From NCBI RefSeq assembly GCF_000215105.1, contig NC_015588.1, positions 1,426,001 to 1,490,000 on the forward strand: 64,000 bases of DNA, read 5' to 3'. This document shows, one piece after another, positions 54,277 to 64,000 of the stretch. The stretch is from Isoptericola variabilis 225. Lineage in GTDB: Bacteria > Actinomycetota > Actinomycetes > Actinomycetales > Cellulomonadaceae. Under the pieces are notes generated by a model. It saw nothing but the letters and a program-made list of their open reading frames with translations, was not told the origin of the DNA and ran no database searches. Made by a program: the position numbers and the translations under genes. How positions within the stretch are numbered: position 1 is the stretch's first letter; each line of letters starts with the position of its first letter.

Positions 54277-55196
54277 TGCCCGACGCCCGGACGGACGTCG
54301 AGCTCGTGCGCCGCGGCCTCGCCCGGTCGCGCCGGCACGCTGCCCAGCTCGTGGCGGCGGGTCGCGTGCGGGTCGACGGCGCGGTCGTCGCCAAGCCCGC
54401 CGCGCCCGTGCCCGAGGGCGCGGCGCTCGACGTCGCGCCCGACCCGGCCGACCCCGGCTACGCGTCGCGCGCGGGCGGGAAGCTCGCCGGCGCGCTCGAC
54501 GCGCTCGCCGCCGACCCCGCGGGCCGCGCGGTCGTGCAGGCCGTCGCGGGCGCCTGGTGCCTGGACCTCGGCGCGTCGACCGGCGGCTTCACCGACGTCC
54601 TGCTGCGCCGCGGGGCGGAGCACGTCGTCGCGCTCGACGTCGGGCACGACCAGCTCGTGCCCGTCCTGCGCGAGGACGAACGCGTCACGGTCGTCGAGGG
54701 CTTCAACGTCCGGGACCTGGGCCCCGCCGACCTGGAGCGCGCGCCCGACCTCGTGGTCGGGGACCTGTCGTTCATCTCGCTCACGCTCGTGCTGCCCGCG
54801 GTGGCCGCGGTGCTGCCGCCCGGCGCGCCGGCGCTGCTGCTCGTCAAGCCCCAGTTCGAGGTGGGCCGCGAGCGCCTGGGCAGCGGCGGCGTCGTGCGCG
54901 ACCCCGCGCTGCACGCCGACGCCGTCCGCGCGGTCCTGCGCGCCGCGGTCGGGCACGGGCTGGTGCCCCGCGCCGTCGTCCCGAGCCCCCTGCCCGGGCC
55001 GAGCGGGAACCGCGAGTTCTTCTGCTGGTTCGAGCGGGCCGGTGCGGGGACGCCGCCCGCGCGGACGACGGACGGGGCGGCGCTCGACGCCGCGGTCGCC
55101 CGCGCCGTCGCGTGGTCGCCGCCCGCCGAGGCGTCCGCCGAGCCCCCGCCCGTCGTCGCCCTGACCGCCGCCCCGACCTCCCGAGGAGCACCGTGA
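54276..55196 (+). CDS. tlyA: TlyA-type 16S/23S rRNA 2-O-methyltransferase
   Basis: TlyA methylates the ribose of a cytidine in 23S and, in many actinobacteria, also in 16S rRNA; it sets sensitivity to capreomycin. The 306 residues have an N-terminal S4 domain (RRGLARSRRHAAQLVAAGRV) and an FtsJ-like SAM domain. The latter shows YASRAGGKLAGALDAL, CLDLGASTGGFTDVLL, VGDLSFISLTLVLP and LLVKPQFEVGRE. An Ala/Pro-rich C-terminal tail of about 45 residues is extra. Overlaps: 1 nt with the small gene, 4 nt (GTGA) with nadK. Confidence 0.93.
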   Translation: MPDARTDVELVRRGLARSRRHAAQLVAAGRVRVDGAVVAKPAAPVPEGAALDVAPDPADPGYASRAGGKLAGALDALAADPAGRAVVQAVAGAWCLDLGASTGGFTDVLLRRGAEHVVALDVGHDQLVPVLREDERVTVVEGFNVRDLGPADLERAPDLVVGDLSFISLTLVLPAVAAVLPPGAPALLLVKPQFEVGRERLGSGGVVRDPALHADAVRAVLRAAVGHGLVPRAVVPSPLPGPSGNREFFCWFERAGAGTPPARTTDGAALDAAVARAVAWSPPAEASAEPPPVVALTAAPTSRGAP

Positions 55197-56104
55197 CCCG
55201 CAGAGTCCTGATCGTCACGCACGGCGGCCGGCCCGAGGCCGTCGCGGCGCTGACCGAGGCGATGCGCGAGCTGACCGCCGCGGGCTTCGAGGTCGCGCTG
55301 CACGACGACGACCTCGCCGAGTCGTTCGGCGACCACATGTCGGCCGTGCGGGCGCGCGAGGGCGTCACGGACTCCGAGGTCGTCATGGTGCTCGGCGGGG
55401 ACGGCACGATCCTGCGTGCCGCCGAGCTCACGCACGGAACCAGGGTGCCGCTGCTCGGGGTCAACCTGGGCCACGTCGGCTTCCTCGCGGAGTCCGAGCG
55501 CGAGGACCTGCACCTGGCGGTGCAGCGCCTCGCGGAGCGCGACTACGTCGTCGAGGAGCGCTCCGTGGTCGACGTCCACGTGCACCGGCCGGGCGAGGAC
55601 GAGCCGGTGACCGGCTGGGCGCTCAACGAGGCCACGGTCGAGAAGGCGCGGCGCGAGCGCGTGATCGAGGTCGCGATCGGTGTCGACGGCCGCCCGCTGT
55701 CCTCGTTCGGCTGCGACGGCGTGGTGCTCTCGACGTCGACCGGGTCCACGGCGCACGCCTTCTCGGCGGGCGGCCCGGTCATGTGGCCCGACGTCGACGG
55801 TGTGCTGCTCGTGCCCCTGTCGGCGCACGCGCTGTTCGCCCGGCCGCTCGTCATCGGGCCCGGGTCCGCGTACACGGTCAAGGTGCTCGAGCGCAGCCCG
55901 ATGCCCGGCATCCTCACGTGCGACGGCCGCCGCAGCATCGAGCTGCCGGTCGGGTCGCGCGTCGAGGTCCGCCGCGGCTCGACGCCGCTGCGCTTCGCAC
56001 GGCTCTCGCCGGCCCCGTTCACGGACCGGCTCGTGTCCAAGTTCTCGCTGCCCGTCGTGGGCTGGCGCGAGGCGGCGTCGGCCCGCGACGAGAAGGAGGG
56101 GTGA
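55193..56104 (+). CDS. nadK: NAD kinase
   Basis: NadK phosphorylates NAD to NADP. The 303 residues show the GGDG motif in VVMVLGGDGTILRAAEL, LLGVNLGHVGFLAE, the conserved WALNEATVEK, CDGVVLSTSTGSTAHAFSAG and the C-terminal ILTCDGRRSIELP. Length and motif order are typical. The GTG start in a GTGA overlap couples it to tlyA. recN follows after 1 bp. Confidence 0.96.
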   Translation: MTRRVLIVTHGGRPEAVAALTEAMRELTAAGFEVALHDDDLAESFGDHMSAVRAREGVTDSEVVMVLGGDGTILRAAELTHGTRVPLLGVNLGHVGFLAESEREDLHLAVQRLAERDYVVEERSVVDVHVHRPGEDEPVTGWALNEATVEKARRERVIEVAIGVDGRPLSSFGCDGVVLSTSTGSTAHAFSAGGPVMWPDVDGVLLVPLSAHALFARPLVIGPGSAYTVKVLERSPMPGILTCDGRRSIELPVGSRVEVRRGSTPLRFARLSPAPFTDRLVSKFSLPVVGWREAASARDEKEG

Positions 56105-56105
56105 G

Positions 56106-57827
56106 GTGCTCGAGGAGATCGCGATCGAGAACCTGGGGGTCATCCGCGCCGCGCGCGTGCCCCTGTCCGACGGCCTGACGGTCATCACGGGCGAGACAGG
56201 GGCCGGCAAGACCATGGTGCTCACCGGCCTCGGGCTGCTCATGGGCGGCAAGGCCGACGCCGGGGCGGTGCGCCCGGGTGCGACCGGGGCCGTCGTCGAG
56301 GGCCGGCTGCGCGTCGCCGGGCACCCGGCCGTCGTCCGGCGCGTCGACGACGCCGGCGGCGAGGTCGACGACGACGGCACGGTCGTCGTGGTGCGCACGG
56401 TCGCGGCCGAGGGGCGCTCGCGGGCGCACCTCGGCGGGCGCAGCGTGCCGCAGGGTGTGCTGGCCGAGATCGCGGACGAGCTCGTCACGGTCCACGGCCA
56501 GGCCGACCAGCTGCGCCTGCGCACGCCCGCCAAGCAGCGCGCCGCGCTCGACGCGTTCGCGGGGCACGCGCACCTGGAGCTGCTCGAGCGCTACCGCGCG
56601 GCCTGGCAGGAACGGGCCGCGCTGCTCGCCGAGATCGACGACCTCACCGCCCGGGCCGCCGAGCGGGCGCGAGAGGCGGAGCTGCTGCGGCTCGGGCTCG
56701 CGGAGGTCGAGCGGGTCGACCCCAGGCCGGGGGAGGACGCCGAGCTCACCGCGCTCGTCGCTCGCCTCGGCAACGCCGAGGCGCTGCGGCAGGCGGCCCA
56801 GCAGGCGCACGACGCGGTCGCGGGCGACGACCTCGAGACCGCGGGCAGCGCCGTCGACGCGGTCGAGCGCGCGCGCCGCGCGCTCGAGGCCGTCGCCGGC
56901 GACGACCCCGCGCTCGGGGAGCACGCGACGCGGCTCGCCGAGGCCGGCTATTTGCTCGCGGACGTCGCGACGGACCTCGCGGCGTACGTCGACGACCTGC
57001 AGGCCGACCCGGCGGGGCTCGAGACGGCGCACGCGCGGCTCGCGGAGCTGACCACCCTCACGCGCAGCTACGGCGAGACGATCGACGACGTCCTGCGGTG
57101 GGCGAGCGAGGCCGGGCTGCGCCTGCTCGACCTCGACGACGGCGGCGAGCGGCTGCGCGGCATGACCGAGCGCACCGGCGAGCTCGACGAGCAGCTCGCC
57201 GCGCTCGCCGCCGAGATCACGGCGGGCCGCACCGCGGCCGCCGGGCGGCTCGCCGACGCGGTGACGGCCGAGCTCGCCGGCCTGGCGATGCGCGGCGCGC
57301 GCCTCGTGGTCGACGTCGCGGCGGCCGACGAGCCGGGCCCCTACGGCGCCGACCAGGTCACCTTCTCGCTCGTGCCGCACCCGGGCGCGCCCGCCCGGCC
57401 GCTCGGCAAGGGCGCCTCGGGCGGCGAGCTCTCGCGCGTCATGCTCGCGGTCGAGGTCGCGCTCGCGACGGCGGCGGTCGAGTCGGACGACGGCGCCGCG
57501 CCGCTGCCGACGTTCGTCTTCGACGAGGTCGACGCGGGCGTGGGCGGACGGGCGGCCGTGGAGGTCGGACGCCGCCTCGCGTCGCTGGCTCGCCGCACCC
57601 AGGTCGTCGTCGTGACCCACCTGGCGCAGGTCGCCGCGTTCGCCGACGCGCACCTCGTCGTGACGAAGTCGGCCGCCGACGGTGACGTGACGGTCACGGG
57701 TGTGCGCGAGGTCACCGGCGACGAGCGCGTCCGCGAGCTCGCGCGCATGCTCTCGGGCCAGGAGGAGTCCGAGGCGGCCCGGCAGCACGCCGTCGAGCTT
57801 CTCGAGACGTCCACCGTGGGACGATAG
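56106..57827 (+). CDS. recN: DNA repair protein RecN
   Basis: RecN is an SMC-like ATPase acting in double-strand-break repair. The 573 residues show the N-terminal IENLGVIRAARVPL, Walker A VITGETGAGKTMVLTGL, a long coiled-coil centre with Arg/Glu/Ala heptads, the ABC signature KGASGGELSRVMLAVE, Walker B FVFDEVDAGVGGRAAVEV and the H-loop VVVVTHLAQVAAFADAH. The GTG start has AAGGAGGGG upstream. I saw no SOS box in front of it, so it may be constitutive as part of this operon. Confidence 0.96.
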   Translation: MLEEIAIENLGVIRAARVPLSDGLTVITGETGAGKTMVLTGLGLLMGGKADAGAVRPGATGAVVEGRLRVAGHPAVVRRVDDAGGEVDDDGTVVVVRTVAAEGRSRAHLGGRSVPQGVLAEIADELVTVHGQADQLRLRTPAKQRAALDAFAGHAHLELLERYRAAWQERAALLAEIDDLTARAAERAREAELLRLGLAEVERVDPRPGEDAELTALVARLGNAEALRQAAQQAHDAVAGDDLETAGSAVDAVERARRALEAVAGDDPALGEHATRLAEAGYLLADVATDLAAYVDDLQADPAGLETAHARLAELTTLTRSYGETIDDVLRWASEAGLRLLDLDDGGERLRGMTERTGELDEQLAALAAEITAGRTAAAGRLADAVTAELAGLAMRGARLVVDVAAADEPGPYGADQVTFSLVPHPGAPARPLGKGASGGELSRVMLAVEVALATAAVESDDGAAPLPTFVFDEVDAGVGGRAAVEVGRRLASLARRTQVVVVTHLAQVAAFADAHLVVTKSAADGDVTVTGVREVTGDERVRELARMLSGQEESEAARQHAVELLETSTVGR

Positions 57828-57832
57828 GGCCG

Positions 57833-59026
57833 ATGAGATCGATCCTGCGCAAGACCGACGGCACCGGCGCGCCCGAGACCGAGGGCTACGAGGTGCGCGG
57901 GCCGGCCCGTGTCGGCACGCGGACCAAGGACCTCACGAAGCGGCTGCGCCCCGGCGACGTCGCCGTCATCGACCACGTCGACATCGACCGCGTGGCGGCC
58001 GAGGCGCTCGTCGCCGCCCAGCCGGCCGCCGTGCTCAACGCCGCCCGCTCGACGTCGGGCCGGTACCCGAACGCGGGCCCGGGGATCCTGCTCGAGGCGG
58101 GCATCGTGCTGGTCGACGACCTGGGCCCGGGCGTGATGTCGCTCGCCGACGGCACGATCGTCGGCATCGACGAGGGGACGGTGCACGTCGACGGCGAGGT
58201 GTTCGCCGAGGGGACGCGCCAGACGGACCGGACCGTCGCCGAGAGCCTGGCCCTGGCCCGCGAGGGACTCTCGGCCGAGATCGAGAGCTTCGCCGAGAAC
58301 ACGATGACGTACCTGCGCCGCGAGCGGGACCTCCTGCTCGACGGCGTCGGCGTGCCCGACGTGCGCACGCGCTTCGAGGACCGCCACGTGCTCATCGTGG
58401 TGCGCGGCTACCACTACCGCGAGGACCTCGCGATGCTGCGCTCGTACATCGCCGAGAACCGGCCGGTGCTCGTGGGCGTCGACGGCGGCGCCGACGCGAT
58501 CCTCGACGCCGGGTGGAAGCCCGACATGATCGTGGGCGACATGGACTCGGTGTCCGACAAGGCCCTGTCGTCGGGAGCCGAGATCGTCGTGCACGCGTAC
58601 CGCGACGGCAAGGCGCCGGGACTCGACCGGGTGCGCGCGCTGGGCGTCGAGCCCGTCGTGTTCCCGGCCACCGGCACGAGCGAGGACATCGCGATGCTGC
58701 TCGCCGACGACAAGGGGGCCGAGCTCATCGTCGCGGTCGGCACCCACGCGACGCTCGTGGAGTTCCTCGACAAGGGGCGCGCCGGCATGGCGAGCACCTT
58801 CCTCACGCGCCTGCGCGTCGGCGGCAAGCTCGTCGACGCCAAGGGCGTCTCGCGCCTGTACCGGACCCGGATCTCCAACCTCCAGCTCACGCTGCTCTCG
58901 CTCGCGGGCATCGCGGCCGTCCTGGCGGCCCTGTGGTCGACGTCCGCGGGCCAGACGGCGTTCGGGCTCGTCGGGGCGCGTGTCGACGACCTCGTCTCCT
59001 GGGTCGGTAGTCTCTTCGGCGGCTGA
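57833..59026 (+). CDS. steA: SteA-like cell-division membrane protein
   Basis: The 397-residue protein matches SteA (Rv1697-like). A thiamin-pyrophosphokinase-like/cytosolic domain is visible, with RTKDLTKRLRPGDVAVIDHV, AVLNAARSTSGRYPNAGPG, VVRGYHYREDLAMLRSYI, VGVDGGADAILDAGWKPDMI and VGDMDSVSDKAL. A single transmembrane helix lies near the C-terminus (LQLTLLSLAGIAAVLAALWS). In corynebacteria SteA and SteB act together at the division septum. It is 5 bp after recN and 69 bp before steB. Confidence 0.88.
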   Translation: MRSILRKTDGTGAPETEGYEVRGPARVGTRTKDLTKRLRPGDVAVIDHVDIDRVAAEALVAAQPAAVLNAARSTSGRYPNAGPGILLEAGIVLVDDLGPGVMSLADGTIVGIDEGTVHVDGEVFAEGTRQTDRTVAESLALAREGLSAEIESFAENTMTYLRRERDLLLDGVGVPDVRTRFEDRHVLIVVRGYHYREDLAMLRSYIAENRPVLVGVDGGADAILDAGWKPDMIVGDMDSVSDKALSSGAEIVVHAYRDGKAPGLDRVRALGVEPVVFPATGTSEDIAMLLADDKGAELIVAVGTHATLVEFLDKGRAGMASTFLTRLRVGGKLVDAKGVSRLYRTRISNLQLTLLSLAGIAAVLAALWSTSAGQTAFGLVGARVDDLVSWVGSLFGG

Positions 59027-59095
59027 CCGCGCGGCCCCGTGCTGCGGCCCGCGCCCGACCGACCCCTCGACCGACCGAAGGAACCCCAGCCGACC

Positions 59096-60157
59096 GTGAT
59101 CGACTTCCGGTACCACCTCGTCTCCCTCATCTCCGTGTTCCTGGCCCTCGCGGTCGGGATCATCCTGGGCGCGGGCCCGCTCCAGGGCGCGATCGGGGAC
59201 CAGCTCACCGACCAGGTCGAGGCCCTGCGCACCGAGCGCAACGGCCTGCGCGAGGAGCTCGACGAGGCCCAGAGCCGGCTGTCGGAGCAGGAGCGGTTCG
59301 CCGCAGCCGCGGGCGAGGCGCTCGTCGCCGAGTCGCTCACGGGGACGAACGTCGCGGTGGTCGACGTCGACGGCGTGGGCGACGGCGTCGAGCAGGAGGT
59401 CCTGGACCAGCTCGAGAACGCCGGGGCGACCGTCGTCGCGCACGAGACGCTCACCGAGTCGTGGACCGCAGCGGACGAGGCGACGCTGCGCGCCACCGTG
59501 GCCAACGGCCAGCGCGAGCCGCTCCTGGCGGACCTGCCCACCGTCCTGACCGAGGAGTCCGGCACCTCCGAGCTGCTCGGCGCGGCCCTCGCGCTGTCCC
59601 TCACCGCCGCCGACGAGTCCGACACCGGTGCGCTCGGCGAGCGCGCCACCGAGCTGCAGCAGCTCCTCGTCCGCGTCGGGCTCGTGGAGGAGCAGGCGGC
59701 GCCCAGCGCGCCGGCCGACGTCGTGCTGCTGCTCTCCTCCGGCGTGACGCAGGAGGAGGTGGCCGGGGCCGAGACGGCGACCGAGGACGTCGAGCCCGCC
59801 GAGACCGGCGTCGCCGCGCTCGCGACGACGGCCGGGGTCGTCGCGGACGTCACGGCCGCGGTCGTCGTGGCCGGCCCGACGACGGCCACGGGCGACCTGG
59901 TGTCGACCGTGCGGGCCGAGGAGGGCCTCGCCGAGCGTGTCAGCACCGTGAGCGGCACCGACCAGGAGACGGGCCGGCTCGTGGTCGCGCTCGCGCTCGC
60001 GGCCCAGGCGGCCGGCCACGTCGGCCAGTACGGCTTCGAGGACGGTGCGTCCGTCCTGCCGCCGATCGTCGAGCCGACGCCCGAGGAGGTCCCCGACGCC
60101 GGCACGACGGTCGACCAGCCGAGCGAGTCGGACCAGGCGGCGGAGGGCGAGGGCTGA
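59096..60157 (+). CDS. steB: SteB / MctB-family membrane coiled-coil protein
   Basis: The 353-residue protein belongs to the copper transporter MctB family (Rv1698). It starts with a signal-anchor helix (VSLISVFLALAVGIILGAGP), then a short coiled coil (EALRTERNGLREELDEAQSR), and an extracytoplasmic domain ending in a Pro/Glu/Asp-rich tail. MctB has been proposed to move copper, whereas the corynebacterial ortholog SteB supports septal peptidoglycan synthesis with SteA. The SteA neighbour favours the cell-division role here. The GTG start is placed by the family N-terminus (IDFRYHLVSLI). It overlaps the next gene by 1 nt. Confidence 0.87.
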   Translation: MIDFRYHLVSLISVFLALAVGIILGAGPLQGAIGDQLTDQVEALRTERNGLREELDEAQSRLSEQERFAAAAGEALVAESLTGTNVAVVDVDGVGDGVEQEVLDQLENAGATVVAHETLTESWTAADEATLRATVANGQREPLLADLPTVLTEESGTSELLGAALALSLTAADESDTGALGERATELQQLLVRVGLVEEQAAPSAPADVVLLLSSGVTQEEVAGAETATEDVEPAETGVAALATTAGVVADVTAAVVVAGPTTATGDLVSTVRAEEGLAERVSTVSGTDQETGRLVVALALAAQAAGHVGQYGFEDGASVLPPIVEPTPEEVPDAGTTVDQPSESDQAAEGEG

Positions 60158-61026
60158 TGGGCCTCGCACGCGTGCTCGGGGCGGCGGCGCTCGCGGCCGG
60201 CGCGACCGCCGGCGTGCGCCGGCTGCTCGACCTCGACCCGCCGGGGGGTGCGGCGCGCTGGACGCGCACCAACCACCGGGGCGAGCCCGTCTCGCTGCTC
60301 GAGGGGCCCGCGGTCGCGGCCGGCCTCGCCGCCGGCGCGCTCGCGTCCTCGGGCGATCCCCGCGCCCGGACCGCCGCGGCGATCGCCACGGCGGGCGCCG
60401 GGGCGTTCGGCCTCGTCGACGACCTCGCCGAGGACACGTCGGTGCGCACCAAGGGCCTGCGCGGGCACCTCGGCGCGCTCGCGCGCGGCCGGGTGACCAC
60501 GGGCGGCCTCAAGGTGCTCGGCATCGGCGCGACGTCGCTGCTCGCGGCCGCCGTCGGCACGCCGCGCCGGGGGAGCGCGGCCGGGCACGCGCTCGACGTC
60601 GCGGTCAACGGCGCGCTCGTCGCGGGCACGGCCAACCTCGTCAACCTGCTCGACCTGCGCCCCGGGCGGGCGCTCAAGGCCTCCGCGGCGCTCAGCGTGC
60701 TCGCGGCCGGCGGCCCGCTGGGCGGCGCGACCGGCGCCGTGCTCGGGGCGGCGGCCGTGGCCGCGCCGGGCGACCTCGGCGAGCGCGACATGCTCGGCGA
60801 CGGCGGCGCGAACGCGCTGGGCGCGCTCGTGGGCACGCAGTGGGCGCTCGGCGCACCGCGGCCCGTGCGCCTCGCCGCGCTCGCGGGCGTGGTGGGCCTG
60901 ACGCTCGCCTCGGAGCGCGTGAGCTTCTCGGCCGTGATCGACCGCACGCCGTGGCTGCGCCGGGTCGACGAGCTCGGGCGCCGGCCCGCGAACGGCCCGG
61001 CCGGCGGCGAGGACACGACCGCTTGA
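60157..61026 (+). CDS. MraY/WecA-like phospho-sugar transferase, shortened
   Basis: The 289-residue membrane protein resembles the MraY/WecA superfamily that moves phospho-sugars onto a polyprenyl phosphate. The Asp pair appears in FGLVDDLAEDTSVRTKGLRG, the N-x-x-x-D motif in NLVNLLDLRPGRALK, and the late GDxG motif in RDMLGDGGANALGAL. It also has ARWTRTNHRGEPVSLLEGPA near the start, like the MraY N-terminus. It is shorter than MraY (about 360), with fewer membrane helices. It lies between steB and murJ and overlaps both, so a role in cell-wall polymer or lipid-linked precursor synthesis is likely. The substrate is unknown. Confidence 0.75.
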   Translation: MGLARVLGAAALAAGATAGVRRLLDLDPPGGAARWTRTNHRGEPVSLLEGPAVAAGLAAGALASSGDPRARTAAAIATAGAGAFGLVDDLAEDTSVRTKGLRGHLGALARGRVTTGGLKVLGIGATSLLAAAVGTPRRGSAAGHALDVAVNGALVAGTANLVNLLDLRPGRALKASAALSVLAAGGPLGGATGAVLGAAAVAAPGDLGERDMLGDGGANALGALVGTQWALGAPRPVRLAALAGVVGLTLASERVSFSAVIDRTPWLRRVDELGRRPANGPAGGEDTTA

Positions 61027-62717
61027 CCACGCCCGCGCGCCCCGACCGCGCCCGCGCCGTCCAGACCCTCGCCGGCGCGGCGGTGCTCATCACGGTCGTC
61101 ACGCTCGCGAGCCGCGTCGTCGGGTTCGGCCGCTGGCTCGCGCAGGCCAGCTACCTGGGGACCGGCGGCGTCGACGCGCCGTTCAACTCGGCCAACCTCC
61201 TGCCCAACGTCCTGTTCGAGATCGCGGCCGGCGGGGCGCTCGCGGGCGCCGTCGTCCCGCTGCTGTCGGGCTTCCTGGTCCGGGGCGACCGCGAGCGTGC
61301 GTCGCGCACCGCGTCGGCGCTGCTCGGCTGGACCCTCGTGGTGCTCGTCCCGCTCGGCGCGCTCATGGCGCTGCTCGCCGAGCCGGTCGCCGGGTTGCTG
61401 CGGTTGCGCGAACCGGCGCACGTGGCGGTCGCGGCCGACTTCCTGCGGGTCTTCGCTGTCCAGGTGCCGCTCTACGGGGTCGCGGTCGTGCTCGGCGGTG
61501 TGCTCCAGGCGCACCGGCGGTTCTTCTGGCCGGCGTTCGCCCCGCTCGTCTCGAGCCTCGTCGTGATCGCCGTCTACGCGGTCTTCGGGTCGCTCGCCGA
61601 CGGCCGGCAGCAGGACGTCGCGGCGCTGTCGTCGCAGGCGCTGGGCTGGCTCGCGTGGGGTACGACGGCGGGCGTGGCCTTCCTCGCGCTGCCCCTCCTG
61701 GTCCCCACGGCGCGCACGGGCCTGCGCCTGCGGCCGACCCTGCGGTTCCCGGACGGCGAGGGACGCCGCGCGGCGCGCCTGGCGTTCGCGGGCGTCGGCG
61801 CGCTCGTGGCCCAGCAGCTGTCCCTGCTCGCGATCATGGGGGCGTCCAACGAGGCCGGCGACGCCGGGACCTTCACCGTCTACCTCTACGCGCAGCAGGT
61901 GTACCTGCTGCCGTACGCGGTGCTCGCGTTCCCCATCGCGACCAGCGCCTTCCCGCGGTTCTCCGAGCACGCGGCCGAGGGGCGGTGGGACGCCCTCGCC
62001 CGGCTGGTCTCGTCGACGACGCGCACGCTCGTCGTGGCCGTCACGGCCGGGGTCGCCGCGCTGCTCGCCGCCGCGCCGGCCGTCGAGGACGTCTTCGACC
62101 TCGTCGTCGCGGCCGGGGACGCCGCGGGGCTCGCGTCGGCGCTCACGTGGATGGCGCCGGGGCTCGTGGGCTACGCGCTCGTCCTGCAGCTCTCGCGCGC
62201 GCTCTACGCGGTCGACGCCGGGCGCCCGGCCGTGGTCGCGACCGCGACCGGCTGGGCCGTCGTCGCGCTCGGCGCGGGCGTGACGGTGCTCGCCTTCGCC
62301 GGGCACGACACGCCGACGGCGGGCACGCGCGCCGCCGTCCTGGCCTGGCTCGGCGGGGCGGTCACGGTCGGGATGGTCGTCGCCGGCGTCGGGCTGCTGC
62401 TCGCGGTCCGCCGCCGGCTCGGCGCGGCGGCGCTGCGCGGCGTCGTGCGCACGGTCGCGGTCTCGGCGGTCGCCGCGGCGGCCGGCGCCGTGCTCGCCCG
62501 GTGGGCCGTGCCCGCCGTGCGCCCGGCGGCGGACGCCCCGTTCGACCTCGGCGTGTTCTCGGCGACGGCCGGCCTCGGCCTGCTCGCCGGCCTGCTCGCG
62601 GCGGCGGTCGTGGTCGTGGCCGGCGCCCTCGCGGACGCCGACGTGCGGGCCCGGCTGGCGACGCTCGCGCGGCGGACGCGCGGCACGACGCCGTCCGACA
62701 CGCCGTCGTCGCGCTGA
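61023..62717 (+). CDS. murJ: MurJ/MviN-family lipid II flippase
   Basis: The 564-residue protein is a MOP-superfamily member with about 14 membrane helices: [60 protein letters not shown] and [20 protein letters not shown]. MurJ moves lipid II to the outer face for peptidoglycan synthesis. A TTG start at 61023 overlaps the previous stop (TTGA); a start farther upstream is less likely because the N-terminus matches here. A second MurJ paralog is common in actinobacteria, so this may be the accessory copy. Its neighbours SteA/SteB suggest septal work. Confidence 0.88.
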   Translation: MTTPARPDRARAVQTLAGAAVLITVVTLASRVVGFGRWLAQASYLGTGGVDAPFNSANLLPNVLFEIAAGGALAGAVVPLLSGFLVRGDRERASRTASALLGWTLVVLVPLGALMALLAEPVAGLLRLREPAHVAVAADFLRVFAVQVPLYGVAVVLGGVLQAHRRFFWPAFAPLVSSLVVIAVYAVFGSLADGRQQDVAALSSQALGWLAWGTTAGVAFLALPLLVPTARTGLRLRPTLRFPDGEGRRAARLAFAGVGALVAQQLSLLAIMGASNEAGDAGTFTVYLYAQQVYLLPYAVLAFPIATSAFPRFSEHAAEGRWDALARLVSSTTRTLVVAVTAGVAALLAAAPAVEDVFDLVVAAGDAAGLASALTWMAPGLVGYALVLQLSRALYAVDAGRPAVVATATGWAVVALGAGVTVLAFAGHDTPTAGTRAAVLAWLGGAVTVGMVVAGVGLLLAVRRRLGAAALRGVVRTVAVSAVAAAAGAVLARWAVPAVRPAADAPFDLGVFSATAGLGLLAGLLAAAVVVVAGALADADVRARLATLARRTRGTTPSDTPSSR

Positions 62718-62812
62718 TCTTCCGCGCACGCGCTCCCAGCGCGCACACTGGCCGACGAGCGCCGGAGCGCCGCTGTGCCCAGTCACACAGCGCCGGGCCA
62801 CCCCCGCTGAGT

Positions 62813-62818
62813 TAGGAT
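62813..62818 (+). promoter_or_regulatory. -10 element TAGGAT, near-leaderless pyrG promoter
   Basis: TAGGAT ends 8 nt before the pyrG GTG at 62827. Transcription would begin at or within 1-2 nt of the start codon. GGAG at 62819-62822 could also act as a close Shine-Dalgarno if transcription starts farther upstream. The 109-bp gap after murJ fits an independent promoter. Confidence 0.45.
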
Positions 62819-62826
62819 GGAGTTCC

Positions 62827-64000
<1,174 letters not shown>

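Noticed and set aside
62720..62812. Hairpin upstream of pyrG as terminator of murJ (GCTGTG...CACAGC)
   Set aside because: Only a 6-bp stem with mismatches beyond; too weak to call.

Overview
The window is GC-rich chromosomal DNA from an actinobacterium, most likely a Cellulomonas-type member of the Micrococcales. This rests on codon use dominated by G/C third positions, frequent GTG starts, hallmark actinobacterial genes (priA, tlyA, steA/steB, DUF1844, SseB-like proteins), a 16S rRNA of actinobacterial type, and gene order. From infC to pyrG the order closely follows the Mycobacterium tuberculosis blocks infC-rpmI-rplT-tsnR-pheST-argCJBDFRGH and mpg-tyrS-(TPR)-(HAD)-tlyA-nadK-recN-steA-mctB-pyrG. 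The genus assignment is inference; a 16S search would settle it.

Layout. 1-3.5 kb: the 3-prime end of a NUDIX gene, a frameshifted DUF899 gene, a PPOX-family gene, a DUF222/HNH nuclease gene with an SOS-type box in its first codons, and a small S4 protein. 3.6-17.1 kb: histidine synthesis (hisD, then hisC-hisB-unknown-hisH-priA-sseB). The block is split by a 7.6-kb segment with a hydrolase, a SWIM/SNF2 helicase, a RecQ helicase carrying a C-terminal phosphoribosyltransferase-like domain, a membrane protein and a Tat-type Rieske lipoprotein. 17.1-20.9 kb (minus strand): a lipoprotein protease, a membrane coiled-coil protein, DUF1844, and fur-katA. 20.9-28.1 kb: infC (apparent AUC start), rpmI, rplT, tsnR, thpR, pheS, pheT.

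28.1-34.4 kb is an accessory interval between pheT and argC. It holds an SDR, an LLM oxidoreductase, a trans-aconitate methyltransferase-like gene, decayed remnants of a sensor kinase and a DUF2306 protein, a quinone oxidoreductase, and an IS110-family element whose 330-bp non-coding end looks like a bridge-RNA locus. 34.4-43.2 kb: a compact argC-J-B-D-F-R-G-H cluster whose promoter overlaps a putative ArgR box. 43.2-45.8 kb: a P-loop kinase, mpg and tyrS.

45.8-51.8 kb: a complete rrn operon (16S-23S-5S, no spacer tRNA) between two strong hairpin terminators, lying between tyrS and the TPR gene. 51.9-64 kb: an Arg-rich repeat TPR protein, HAD phosphatase, small ORF, tlyA, nadK, recN, steA, steB, a MraY/WecA-like transferase, murJ, and pyrG, which is cut by the window end.

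Most genes are tightly packed with 1-4 bp stop/start overlaps, implying translational coupling. Several transcription units start with a TANNNT hexamer 6-8 nt before a GTG/ATG, the signature of leaderless mRNAs. No tRNA, CRISPR array or prophage was seen.
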